Source: Pedobacter nutrimenti (GTDB taxonomy: Bacteria; Bacteroidota; Bacteroidia; Sphingobacteriales; Sphingobacteriaceae). From it: 64,000 bases of DNA. Location of the stretch: NCBI RefSeq assembly GCF_003208655.1, contig NZ_QKLU01000001.1:372001-436000 (forward strand), written 5' to 3'. The translations under genes were made by a program, and so were the position numbers. The stretch's first letter is position 1. Every line of letters begins with the position of its first letter. The notes below the pieces were generated by a model that ran no database searches, was not told the origin of the DNA, and saw nothing but the letters and a program-made list of their open reading frames with translations. Below, one piece after another: positions 41,836-50,927 of this stretch.

Positions 41836-44004
41836 ATGGATATTAAGGCATTTATTAAGTTATTAATTAAATACAAGTGGGTCCTGATTATCGTACCGGT
41901 ATTTGCATTAATAATTACTTACTTTTTTGTAAAAAACTTGCCTAAAGAATATAAATCCCAGGTTCAAATGTCAACAGGTCTGGTTGATCAGTCCAGACAG
42001 GTCGCCTCAGAAAATCAGAATACAGATTATTTTAAGGTCAATCAACAGTTCAGCAACATCATTGAGATGATGAAGATGAAGAAAACGATGAGTGTCCTTT
42101 CATATAACCTGATTTTGCACGATTTGATGAATCCTGGAAACGCATTTAAAGAACTAAGTCCTGAAGTTAAGAAGCTGAGCCAGAAGGACCGCTCAGAAGT
42201 GATTGGCCTTTATAAGCAAAAGTTATTAACCAGGAGCGTCTTAACCCCAGTGGACAGTGGGAAATACGGTTTGTACGAACTGGTAGTATCTATGGGGTAT
42301 GATGAAATCAACCTGAATAAGAAACTAAGCGTTTACAGAATAGACAATAGTGATTTTATAAATGTGGAATATTTATCTGCAAATCCTTTACTGTCGGCTT
42401 TTGTTGTGAATACCTTATCAGAAGAATTTATCAATAGCTATAGCACCAATGTTTCTTCCAACCAGAATAAATCAATTTCTGTACTGGACTCTTTGGTTAA
42501 GAAAAAGGAAGCAGCGATGAATGCTAAAAATTCTGAGCTCAAAAATTATAAAATCAATAATGGTGTACTAAACCTGGATAAGCAATCCGAAATCATTTAT
42601 AAACAGATTACTGATTACGAAGAACGGAAGTCACAGGCTTTGAGAGAAATTCAGTCAAATATGGGAGCCATTGCTGATCTGAACAGAAAATTAAACGGGA
42701 AGGATAAAAGTTATCTTGGATCGGCACCGGTTGCAGAAAATACGGCTATTGTTAGTTTAAACAACCAACTTAAAACGGCTTCGAATCACTACGTTGATAA
42801 TGGATTTAAACCTTCCGATAAAAAGAAAATTGACTCTTTACAGGCACTCCTTGCCGTTCAGATGAATAAAGTTTCTGATAATTATGTGAACGATCCCGGA
42901 GCATCAAAACAGAGCCTTATTCAGCAAAAGAATACAATGGAAATAGCCGTCTCGATGGCACAAAGCAGTTTAAAGTCTATTGATGGGGAATTAAATCAGC
43001 TTAAGGCTAAATACAATACGATGGTGCCTTTTGATGCAGGCGTTCAAAATTATGAGCGTGATGCAGATGTGGCCACTAAGGAGTATATGGATGCTTTAAA
43101 CAGGTTTAACCAGACCAACGTAGAAAAAAGTATTGGACTGAAATTGCAGATTGCACAAATAGGACTTCCGGGACCACCTGAGCCATCAAAAAAAATTATT
43201 TATATGGCTCTTTCAGGTATAGCGAGTTTATCTTTCTGTTTGCTTGTTGTGGTATCTGTCTTTTTACTTGATCATACGATCAACAACTCAAAACAACTTG
43301 CTGCACTTAAAATTGGACAAGTTATAGGCAATATAAATCTAATTAACGAAAAGGATAAAGATCCTAGAGTAATCTGGTCAAATAGTGATGAAATCACAGA
43401 TTACGTTCTTTTTAAAGATTTAATGCGCTCCTTGAGATTCGAAATTTCAAAAATGCTTCAGCTGGACGCAGGAAGTAAAATTCTTGGTATTACCAGTATT
43501 AAGCCCGGGGAGGGAAAAACTTTCCTAACCTCCACACTTGCTTATGCTTTTGCAATGACCGGAAAGAAGGTCCTGCTGATCGGAGACGATTATACAAACA
43601 GAGAAGCATCAGACAGTAAGGCCTTGGTAACCAGTCAGTATTTTGAGAATTTCTTGCAAAAAAAGGAAATCAAAACAGAAGATTTGATTACCTTCCTGAA
43701 TAAAAATTCTTCAAGTAAATCTTTATTGGAAATTCAGAATTCTACAGCACTTAAAGCAGGATTTGATTACTTGAAAGATAAATTTGACCTGATATTAATT
43801 GACGTTGATAGTCTTCGTTCGGTCAACAAGGCAAAAGAATGGTTATCATTTACAGATCACTCGCTGGCGGTATTTGAAGCAGGTCAATCTATCAATGATA
43901 GTGATAAAGAGTTTTTGACTTATATACGTAAGCAGGATGGCTTTATAGGCTGGGTGTTGAATAAGGTTAAAGTGAAGGAACTCAGTCAGAGAGACCAGGC
44001 TTAA
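41836..44004 (+). CDS. Wzc-like polysaccharide co-polymerase with degraded tyrosine-kinase motifs
   Basis: 722 residues. Wzz domain with transmembrane helices at about 13-31 and 454-480, a long periplasmic coiled-coil region (205-440) and the proline-rich LPGPPEPSKK before helix two. The cytoplasmic P-loop domain has Walker A SIKPGEGKT (554-562). Walker A' is LLIGDDY (first Asp replaced by Gly583), Walker B is LILIDVDS, and no tyrosine cluster is present at the end (VKVKELSQRDQA). It likely controls chain length and bridges to export, with doubtful kinase activity. 21 bp after the TolC-like gene. Confidence 0.88.
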   Translation: MDIKAFIKLLIKYKWVLIIVPVFALIITYFFVKNLPKEYKSQVQMSTGLVDQSRQVASENQNTDYFKVNQQFSNIIEMMKMKKTMSVLSYNLILHDLMNPGNAFKELSPEVKKLSQKDRSEVIGLYKQKLLTRSVLTPVDSGKYGLYELVVSMGYDEINLNKKLSVYRIDNSDFINVEYLSANPLLSAFVVNTLSEEFINSYSTNVSSNQNKSISVLDSLVKKKEAAMNAKNSELKNYKINNGVLNLDKQSEIIYKQITDYEERKSQALREIQSNMGAIADLNRKLNGKDKSYLGSAPVAENTAIVSLNNQLKTASNHYVDNGFKPSDKKKIDSLQALLAVQMNKVSDNYVNDPGASKQSLIQQKNTMEIAVSMAQSSLKSIDGELNQLKAKYNTMVPFDAGVQNYERDADVATKEYMDALNRFNQTNVEKSIGLKLQIAQIGLPGPPEPSKKIIYMALSGIASLSFCLLVVVSVFLLDHTINNSKQLAALKIGQVIGNINLINEKDKDPRVIWSNSDEITDYVLFKDLMRSLRFEISKMLQLDAGSKILGITSIKPGEGKTFLTSTLAYAFAMTGKKVLLIGDDYTNREASDSKALVTSQYFENFLQKKEIKTEDLITFLNKNSSSKSLLEIQNSTALKAGFDYLKDKFDLILIDVDSLRSVNKAKEWLSFTDHSLAVFEAGQSINDSDKEFLTYIRKQDGFIGWVLNKVKVKELSQRDQA

Positions 44005-44145
44005 GAAAATAATAAACAATTTTAGGGATGATCATGAAGCCTGTGACTTTTACCTGTAAGGACATAACAGTCAGGTATTTGCCGATGGTCTTATGTTCTC
44101 TTTAAATTGCATAAAACAAGATACACTACAATTACTATTATTCAG

Positions 44146-45588
44146 ATGAAAGTTTGGTCGCAGGAAAACCGGAATTATGCTTTAGCTTTTGCAGGGATTG
44201 CCTTTTCCGCTCTTGTTGCTTTTTTTGCTTTTCATTTTGGAGTCATTGTCCCAATATTATTTACAGTGTCTTTTTTAGGTGTGATCTACCTGATGATTAC
44301 GGTAAGAGAATTGAAGTTTGCCTATTATGGTATGTTTTTTTACTGTTTCATGGTCATTTTTTTATACCGGGAAATTAGTTCTAGTGTTCCTTTTGGTACC
44401 GGTGTAGAGGTGTTTATACTTATTGCATGGATCTCTGTATTGTTCAACCCAAACCGCATTCGCTGGAAATTATTGAACAATGACCTGGTTTATCTCGCTT
44501 TGTTCTGGTTTTTCCTGAGTGTTATTGAACTTGTAAACCCTGCAGGGGCAAGTGCAAGGGGATGGCTTCAGGAGATCAGGAGCTCTGCACTTTATTTTAT
44601 TTTCATCACACCACTTGGGTTTTTGGTCCTTAATAAAAAGAAAGACCTTAATCACTTTCTGATTTTAATCATTATTCTTTCCGTCATCGGTTCTTTTTAT
44701 GGGATGCGTCAATTGTTTTTTGGCTTGACGCATGGAGAGCAGCAGTTTCTTGATGATGGTGCCGCCAAAACACATTTACTTTGGGGAAAGTTGAGGGTAT
44801 TTTCTTTTTACAGTGATGCTGGACAATTTGGGGCGTCTCAGGCACATATCTGTTTAATAGCTGCTGTTTTAGCTTTGGGGCCTTTTTTATGGTGGAAACG
44901 GATGTTACTGGCTATTGCAGCACTAATTCTTCTGTACGGTATGTTGATATCAGGAACCAGAGGGGCATTATTTGCATTGATTGTTGGAGGCTTTTTTGCA
45001 CTTTTTTTAAGCAAAAATTTTAAGGTTTTATTCTTTGGCGGTTTGGTGGCCGTAATGTGTCTGGGTGTGTTAAAATATACCACAATAGGTAATGGAAATT
45101 ACCAGATCTACCGACTCAGAACAGCTCTGGATCCCCAGGATCCTTCTTTAAATGTCCGGTTTACCAATCAGCTTATATTAAGAGATTACCTGAGTACCAG
45201 GCCTTTTGGTGGGGGGCTTGGCGTGATAGGTACATGGGGTAAAGAATACAATAAAGATAAGTTTCTTTCTACTATAGAACCCGATAGCTATTGGGTTAAA
45301 GTATGGGTTATGTATGGAATTGTTGGCTTTGTGATATGGTTTGGAATGATTATGTACATTATTGGAAAATGTTGTGGTATTGTCTGGAAGATCAGGGATG
45401 TAAAATTGAAGGTGAAATTAATTGCATTGACCTCAGGGACAGTGGGGGTATTCTTTTGCAGTTACGGTAATGAAGTGATGAATACCATGCCAACTGCCCT
45501 GATTCTGTACATGTCCTGGACTTTTATATATCTTGGGCCTTTATTTGATAAAAAAGAAACTGCATCGACTGTAGAAAACCAATCTTAG
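44146..45588 (+). CDS. Wzy-type polysaccharide polymerase (O-antigen ligase superfamily)
   Basis: 480-residue membrane protein from the ATG at 44146 (a TTG 39 bp upstream is less likely). It has about 11-12 hydrophobic segments and the family's large periplasmic loop with ISGTRGALFALIVGG followed by KVLFFGGLVAVMC, and a C-terminal loop containing NVRFTNQLILRDYL before GGGLGVIGTWG. Such proteins polymerise lipid-linked repeat units on the outer face of the inner membrane, or ligate them. Its position among Wzc, glycosyltransferase and Wzx genes favours a polymerase. Preceded by 141 bp without a gene. Confidence 0.85.
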   Translation: MKVWSQENRNYALAFAGIAFSALVAFFAFHFGVIVPILFTVSFLGVIYLMITVRELKFAYYGMFFYCFMVIFLYREISSSVPFGTGVEVFILIAWISVLFNPNRIRWKLLNNDLVYLALFWFFLSVIELVNPAGASARGWLQEIRSSALYFIFITPLGFLVLNKKKDLNHFLILIIILSVIGSFYGMRQLFFGLTHGEQQFLDDGAAKTHLLWGKLRVFSFYSDAGQFGASQAHICLIAAVLALGPFLWWKRMLLAIAALILLYGMLISGTRGALFALIVGGFFALFLSKNFKVLFFGGLVAVMCLGVLKYTTIGNGNYQIYRLRTALDPQDPSLNVRFTNQLILRDYLSTRPFGGGLGVIGTWGKEYNKDKFLSTIEPDSYWVKVWVMYGIVGFVIWFGMIMYIIGKCCGIVWKIRDVKLKVKLIALTSGTVGVFFCSYGNEVMNTMPTALILYMSWTFIYLGPLFDKKETASTVENQS

Positions 45589-45612
45589 TATTTACACGTA
45601 AAGCTATATTAA

Positions 45613-45702
45613 ATGCCTTTCGAAATATTTTTACTCCCCGGAATCATTTGTCTGATCTTTGGCTTTTACAAGGGGATAAAATATTATAAGCGAAAATCCT
45701 AA
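45613..45702 (+). CDS. Possible 29-residue membrane peptide
   Basis: An ATG 24 bp after the polymerase stop opens 29 codons: MPFEIFLLPGIICLIFGFYK then a short basic tail (GIKYYKRKS). One hydrophobic helix followed by positive charges gives a clear N-out/C-in topology, and the composition fits a real small membrane protein. It lies in the polymerase-glycosyltransferase gap and ends 31 bp before the next start. I cannot exclude chance. Confidence 0.35.
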   Translation: MPFEIFLLPGIICLIFGFYKGIKYYKRKS

Positions 45703-45733
45703 GTTTAGTTTCAAGAATAGACTCCTTACCCGA

Positions 45734-46945
45734 ATGGACAAAATGAAAAAAATGAATTTTATAATTATCGGCCAGCAACCCTGGGATACAGAAATTGGTA
45801 GTAATTGTAAAGATATTGCATTGGAACTTAGTAAGCACCATCAGGTCTTATATGTAAATTCGCCGCTGGACAGGGCTACACTGGTACAGCACAGAAAGGA
45901 TCAAAGTACAAAGGTTAGACTGGAAGTTGTTAAAGGGGAAAGGGATGGATTAATTCAAATACAGGATAATTTATGGAACTATTATCCTGATTGTATTGTC
46001 GAGTCTATCAACTGGCTCCGTGTAGATTTTGTTTTTGATGTCATTAATAAAATTAACAATAAGAAATTTTACCATTCCATATTAAAAGCCGTTTCAAGGC
46101 TTGGTTTCAAAGATTATGTATTGTTTAACGACAACGAAATCATTAAGTGTTTTTTTATAAATGAATTATTGCAGCCTGAGTTGTCGGTTTATTATTCCAG
46201 AGATTACATTCTGGCAACACCTTACTGGAAAAAACATGGTGTCCGGCTGGAGCCACTTATGATTGCTAAATATGATCTTTGTCTTGCCAACTCCGAGTAT
46301 TTGACGGACTATTGCAGGCAGTATAATTCCAATGCCTTCTTTGTAGGGCAAGGTTGCGATCTTAAGGCTTTTCAGACCGAAACACGCCCTGAAAGACCTT
46401 TGGAATACCACAATGTAAATGGCCCTGTAATAGGATATGTTGGAGCCCTGCAAAGTATAAGACTTGATGTTGCATTAATTGAATATATCGCGGAGTCACG
46501 CCCCGAATGGACTATTGTTTTGGTCGGACCCCAGGACGAGAAATTTCAGGCCAGTAAGCTGCATCAACTGAAAAATGTGCTGTTCACAGGTTTAAAACCT
46601 CAAAAAGACTTATTTAAATATATCAACTCCTTTGATGTATGTATTAACCCGCAATTGGTTAACGAACTGACTATTGGAAATTATCCAAGGAAAATTGATG
46701 AATATCTGGCTGCTGGGAAACCGGTTGTTGCAACGAAAACCAGGGCGATGGATCTTTTTAAAGATTATACCTATCTGGCAGAAAGGAAGGAAGATTATTT
46801 GGAATTGATTAAGCTTGCATTGATCCAGGATACCGAGGAGCTTTCCCGGGAAAGAAAGGCATTTGCGGAAAGTCACACCTGGGAAAATAGTGTAAAGAGT
46901 ATTTATGAACAGATTGCAAGATCATTAAAAGAGCGTGCTCAATAA
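45734..46945 (+). CDS. Glycosyltransferase, GT-B fold
   Basis: 403 residues, no membrane helix. The N-terminal Rossmann half begins NFIIIGQQPWDTEIGSNCKD; the C-terminal donor-binding half has NGPVIGYVGALQSIRLDVAL, WTIVLVGPQDEKF, NVLFTGLKP, the acceptor-side loop FDVCINPQ and the EYLAAGKPVVATKT motif typical of GT1/GT4-like enzymes. It probably adds a sugar to the lipid-linked repeat unit on the cytoplasmic side. The start could also be the Met three codons later. Confidence 0.85.
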   Translation: MDKMKKMNFIIIGQQPWDTEIGSNCKDIALELSKHHQVLYVNSPLDRATLVQHRKDQSTKVRLEVVKGERDGLIQIQDNLWNYYPDCIVESINWLRVDFVFDVINKINNKKFYHSILKAVSRLGFKDYVLFNDNEIIKCFFINELLQPELSVYYSRDYILATPYWKKHGVRLEPLMIAKYDLCLANSEYLTDYCRQYNSNAFFVGQGCDLKAFQTETRPERPLEYHNVNGPVIGYVGALQSIRLDVALIEYIAESRPEWTIVLVGPQDEKFQASKLHQLKNVLFTGLKPQKDLFKYINSFDVCINPQLVNELTIGNYPRKIDEYLAAGKPVVATKTRAMDLFKDYTYLAERKEDYLELIKLALIQDTEELSRERKAFAESHTWENSVKSIYEQIARSLKERAQ

Positions 46946-46967
46946 TAAAGTTATAATTTAAAGTAAT

Positions 46968-48134
46968 ATGGTTTTTTGGATAGTTGTACAGCTTTTTTTG
47001 GGTTTTAATTTCTTTTATCCTTTTTTTCTGTTTCTGCTGTCGTCGGCAAAATCCAGGAAAGGCCCTGAAAAGCCTGAACAGAATGGGGAGCCTGATTATG
47101 CAATCATTGTTACAGCTTATGAGGAAACCACTTTGCTAGCTTCGGTTACTTCTTCTCTGTTGCAACTGGATTATGAAAAATACTTGATCTATGTTGTGGC
47201 AGATAATTGTGATGTATCGAACCTCCATTTTAATGATCAGCGCATCGTTTTGTTAAGACCACCGGCAGTTTTATCGAGTAATGTAAAATCGCATTTTTAT
47301 GCCATTGAAAACTTCAAAAGACCACACGACCGGATCACAATTATAGACAGCGATAACCTGGTCCCTACAGATTACCTTAAGGAGCTCAATAAAGTTTTTG
47401 CACAGGGCTTTAGGGCCGTTCAGGGTGTTCGTAAGGCAAAAAAAATAAACACGGATTATGCAGCCCTGGATGAGGCGGGGGATATTTATTACAGATATAC
47501 TGACCGAAAGCTAATGTTTGATGCGGGTTCATCGGCTTCGCTTGCAGGATCGGGAATGGCCTTTGATTATCAACTTTATATCGATTGCCTCCGAGATCAA
47601 CTCCTTATGGGTGCGGGTTTCGATAAAATTCTGCAGTATGAGATTGTAAACAGGGGCTTTAGAATTGCGTTTGCAGAAAAAGCAATTGTTTTTGATGAAA
47701 AAACAGCAAAAAGCGGACAACTGGTAAAACAACGGGCAAGATGGATCAATACTTGGTTTCGTTTTCTTTTCCTTGGCCTAAAGCTATTTATGAATGCTTT
47801 GCTGAAGATTAATTTAAACGGATTGCTGTTTAGTTTGCTTTTATTAAGGCCTCCTTTATTTATACTTATCCTGCTTTCGGGCCTTTGTTTTGTTATAGAT
47901 TTATTCGTTGTTCCGGCAATGCTATTATTTTGGCTACTCTCTGGTTTTGTTTTTCTGTTTGTCTTTTTTAGGGCGTTAGCCTATTTTAAAGCTGAGGACA
48001 AGATCTATAAATCTTTGAAAGGTATTCCAAAGTTTATTTTTTATCAGCTTATCGCTTTTACCAAAGCAGGTAAAGCCAATAAATTGTCTGTCGCAACTAA
48101 ACATGGGGAAGATGAACTACAGGAAAATGCCTAA
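46968..48134 (+). CDS. Membrane glycosyltransferase family 2 (QxxRW type)
   Basis: 388 residues: N-terminal membrane helix (about 3-25), catalytic GT2 domain with ADNCD (aspartate motif), DSDN metal-binding motif and QRARW (Q/RxxRW) of processive beta-glycosyltransferases, then two to three C-terminal membrane helices (about 260-330). This layout resembles processive synthases, though the single N-terminal helix is fewer than in cellulose synthase. Sits 22 bp after the previous glycosyltransferase gene. Confidence 0.82.
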   Translation: MVFWIVVQLFLGFNFFYPFFLFLLSSAKSRKGPEKPEQNGEPDYAIIVTAYEETTLLASVTSSLLQLDYEKYLIYVVADNCDVSNLHFNDQRIVLLRPPAVLSSNVKSHFYAIENFKRPHDRITIIDSDNLVPTDYLKELNKVFAQGFRAVQGVRKAKKINTDYAALDEAGDIYYRYTDRKLMFDAGSSASLAGSGMAFDYQLYIDCLRDQLLMGAGFDKILQYEIVNRGFRIAFAEKAIVFDEKTAKSGQLVKQRARWINTWFRFLFLGLKLFMNALLKINLNGLLFSLLLLRPPLFILILLSGLCFVIDLFVVPAMLLFWLLSGFVFLFVFFRALAYFKAEDKIYKSLKGIPKFIFYQLIAFTKAGKANKLSVATKHGEDELQENA

Positions 48135-48211
48135 AATCATTAAATTAAAACAGACACCTTGAAAAATAAGCTTTCCACGCTGCATTAACGATAAAAACAA
48201 CTTATATTCTA

Positions 48212-49318
48212 ATGAAAATACTGCATACAATAAGACAAGGAAAGATCGGTGGCGGGGAAACACATGTACTTGACCTGGTACAGGAATTGAACCCTCAGGA
48301 ATTTGAATCTGTAGTATTGGCATTTACCGATGGTCCGCTAATAACTGAGTTAAAAAAGTTGGGCATCAAAACCTATGTAATTTATACGGAGAAACCATTT
48401 GATAGAAGTTGCTGGGAAAAAGTAAAAGATCTTTTGCTACAGGAAAAGATAGATTTGCTGCACGCCCACGGTACAAGGGCCCAATCTAATAGCTTTTGGG
48501 CCGCACATAAACTCCATATCCCAATTATTTATACAGTCCATGGTTGGTCCTTTCATCCTAGACAGAACCGGTTGATAAAAATGATCCGTGTATGGTCTGA
48601 AAAATTTCTTGTCAAAAAGGCGAACGTAACGATTTGTGTTTCTGATCATAACCTGTCGGAGGGGAAAAAACTTTTTAATATGGATAGGGCAGTCGTAATT
48701 AAAAACGGTATTAATTTTCGAAAATTTGACGCAGATAAAGAATATAAAGATCTAAGGTCGGAACTAGGAATTGATAGAAGTGTTGTTCTGATTGGTTTTA
48801 TTGCCAGAATGACCATTCAAAAGGATCCATTTACCTTTATTAAAGCCATAGCGGACCGGCCTGGTGCCCCCTATGCCAAATATCTGATGGTGGGTGATGG
48901 TGAATTAAAACAAAGTGCAGTAGATCTGGCTGAAAAACTTAAGGTAAGTGATAAAATCATATTTGCTGGCTTCAGACAGGATATTCCGGATATTTTAAAG
49001 GCGCTGGACATCTACTGTCTTCCTTCTTTATGGGAAGGTTTACCTATTGGACTTCTGGAAGCGATGGCAATGAGAAAAGCAACGGTTTCTACTTCTGTGA
49101 ACGGGACAAAGGAAGTGATTAAACCCGGGAAAAATGGTTTACTGATAGAAGCGGGTGATGTAAATGGTCTTTCGGCGGCATTAGATATTTTAATTAAAGA
49201 TGAGGTATTGAGATCCGAAATTGGCAGGAATGCCGAACAGTCGGTGAAGGCCGAATACAGCATCTCGAAAATGACCAGAAGAATTGAAGAGATTTACAGG
49301 GACTTGAAATTAAAATAA
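48212..49318 (+). CDS. Glycosyltransferase family 4
   Basis: 368 residues, GT-B fold. Acceptor-side GGGETHVLDLVQEL near the N-terminus, TVHGWSFHP in the linker, donor-binding GFIARMTIQKDPFTFI, KIIFAGFRQDI, and the EX7E catalytic motif within EGLPIGLLEAMA. Family and orientation are firm; donor and acceptor sugars are not predictable. Confidence 0.92.
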   Translation: MKILHTIRQGKIGGGETHVLDLVQELNPQEFESVVLAFTDGPLITELKKLGIKTYVIYTEKPFDRSCWEKVKDLLLQEKIDLLHAHGTRAQSNSFWAAHKLHIPIIYTVHGWSFHPRQNRLIKMIRVWSEKFLVKKANVTICVSDHNLSEGKKLFNMDRAVVIKNGINFRKFDADKEYKDLRSELGIDRSVVLIGFIARMTIQKDPFTFIKAIADRPGAPYAKYLMVGDGELKQSAVDLAEKLKVSDKIIFAGFRQDIPDILKALDIYCLPSLWEGLPIGLLEAMAMRKATVSTSVNGTKEVIKPGKNGLLIEAGDVNGLSAALDILIKDEVLRSEIGRNAEQSVKAEYSISKMTRRIEEIYRDLKLK

Positions 49319-49327
49319 GAAAAGACT

Positions 49328-50344
49328 ATGAAACAAAGATTTGAGCTAATCGACTTTTTAAAGGGCTATTCAATCTTTACGATTGTAGTTTATCATACTT
49401 TACAATACTTTGTACTTCCTTTTCCTTTTAACAAAGCCATATCATTTGGCGGTACTGGAATACATACTTTTTTTCTGGTCTCCGGTTTTGGCCTGGCCTT
49501 GTCCTCAGGAGGTAAAGAGGTAAAGTATCTTGATTTTTTGAAACGCAGATTTGATAAGATCTATATGCCTTATATTTTAGTAGTTGTTCTATCTGCAGGC
49601 CTGTGTCTGTTTGTTCCGCTATTTGATCATCCGTCTTGGTATGCGTTTTTCGGACACGTTTTCTTTTATAAAATGTTTGACAATGAGATCATGATTAGCT
49701 ATGGCCATCAATTGTGGTTTATTTCAACAATTATTCAGCTTTACCTGGTTTATCCTTTTTTATTAAAACTTCTCCATAGAACTTCTAACACAACTTTTAT
49801 CGCAATGGGAGTACTAATCAGCCTATCCTGGGCTGTAATTGTATTTTTACTGGGAAAGTCTGATTTAAGAATCTGGAACAGTTGCTTGTTTCAATTTATG
49901 TTTGAATTTATGCTTGGGATGGCTTTGGCTAGAGTAAAGAACAAAAGTTTTTTAACAAAAAAGTACAACAATTTACATCTGATGTTCTTTTCTATCGGTG
50001 GTCTTGGCCTTTATGCTTTTCTGGCCTTGAAGGGGGGAGATGTTGGTCAGCTGTTTAATGACATACCTGCATTGATTGGATATACAGGGCTTGCAGTGCT
50101 GATTTATAATTTGGGAATTGTAATCGTCAACAGGTTTTTCCTGTTTACGGGAAAAGTGTCCTATGCTTTATATTTACTTCATGTATTGGTCATCACAATT
50201 GTGTTGTACGTCGTGCATTATTTTAACATTTCATCACCATTGTCACTTTCACTCTCTATAGCTTTCATCCTGTGTTATATAACTGCTTACTGGTATACGG
50301 ATCTGATCAATCTGATTTACCGCATTAACGATAAAAAGAAATAA
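49328..50344 (+). CDS. Acyltransferase family 3 (polysaccharide acetylation)
   Basis: 338-residue integral membrane protein with about ten hydrophobic segments. The N-terminal LIDFLKGYSIFTIVVYHTLQYF contains the conserved catalytic-type His of this family, followed by FGGTGIHTFFLVSGFGLALS. Such enzymes transfer acetyl or similar groups to sugars in lipopolysaccharide and exopolysaccharide. It starts 9 bp after the GT4 gene. Confidence 0.9.
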   Translation: MKQRFELIDFLKGYSIFTIVVYHTLQYFVLPFPFNKAISFGGTGIHTFFLVSGFGLALSSGGKEVKYLDFLKRRFDKIYMPYILVVVLSAGLCLFVPLFDHPSWYAFFGHVFFYKMFDNEIMISYGHQLWFISTIIQLYLVYPFLLKLLHRTSNTTFIAMGVLISLSWAVIVFLLGKSDLRIWNSCLFQFMFEFMLGMALARVKNKSFLTKKYNNLHLMFFSIGGLGLYAFLALKGGDVGQLFNDIPALIGYTGLAVLIYNLGIVIVNRFFLFTGKVSYALYLLHVLVITIVLYVVHYFNISSPLSLSLSIAFILCYITAYWYTDLINLIYRINDKKK

Positions 50345-50354
50345 CGCTTGGATT

Positions 50355-50921
50355 ATGAACAGACGTCAGGCAATTTTAGGAGGTGTTACCGTATTTGGTC
50401 TCGGTTTTTCCATATTCAAATGGGGCCGGCCAGGTAAGCGGATTGATTTGTCCGATCTGGAACATCAAAAGAAACTGATAGAAGAACTTGCTGAATGTAT
50501 TATTCCGGAAACTGATACCCCAGGGGCTAAAACAGCAGGCTTACAGGATTTTGTGGTTAAAGCGGTATACAATTGCGAAAATTTAAGAAACCAAAGAAAT
50601 TTTATCGATGGCTTACAGGATCTTGAAGATTACGCCATCAATCATTTTAAAAAAAGCTTCATTCATTGCAGCCCAAAAGACAAAAAAGAAATCCTGAGTT
50701 ATTTTGACCAGCAAAGCAGGTCATTTAATCTGTTTTTTAAAAAAGCAAAACGTAAAATACTGGGTGATCCTTTTTTTTATTTACTGAAGAAATATATTGT
50801 AATAGGTTACTGTACCTCAATAAAAGGAGCGAACCAGGGGTTAGCATATGATTACATTCCTTCCACCTATGAATCTTGTACGAACATTTTAAAAGATCAA
50901 AAATCCTGGGCAACAAAATAA
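50355..50921 (+). CDS. Gluconate 2-dehydrogenase subunit 3 family protein
   Basis: 188 residues beginning MNRRQAILGGVTVFGLGF, a Tat-like twin-arginine signal, followed by LAECIIPETDTPGAKTAG, the family's diagnostic block, and a helical remainder. These small subunits partner FAD-dependent GMC dehydrogenases and are needed for export or folding of the complex. The large-subunit gene begins 6 bp downstream. Confidence 0.88.
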   Translation: MNRRQAILGGVTVFGLGFSIFKWGRPGKRIDLSDLEHQKKLIEELAECIIPETDTPGAKTAGLQDFVVKAVYNCENLRNQRNFIDGLQDLEDYAINHFKKSFIHCSPKDKKEILSYFDQQSRSFNLFFKKAKRKILGDPFFYLLKKYIVIGYCTSIKGANQGLAYDYIPSTYESCTNILKDQKSWATK

Positions 50922-50927
50922 TCGGAT

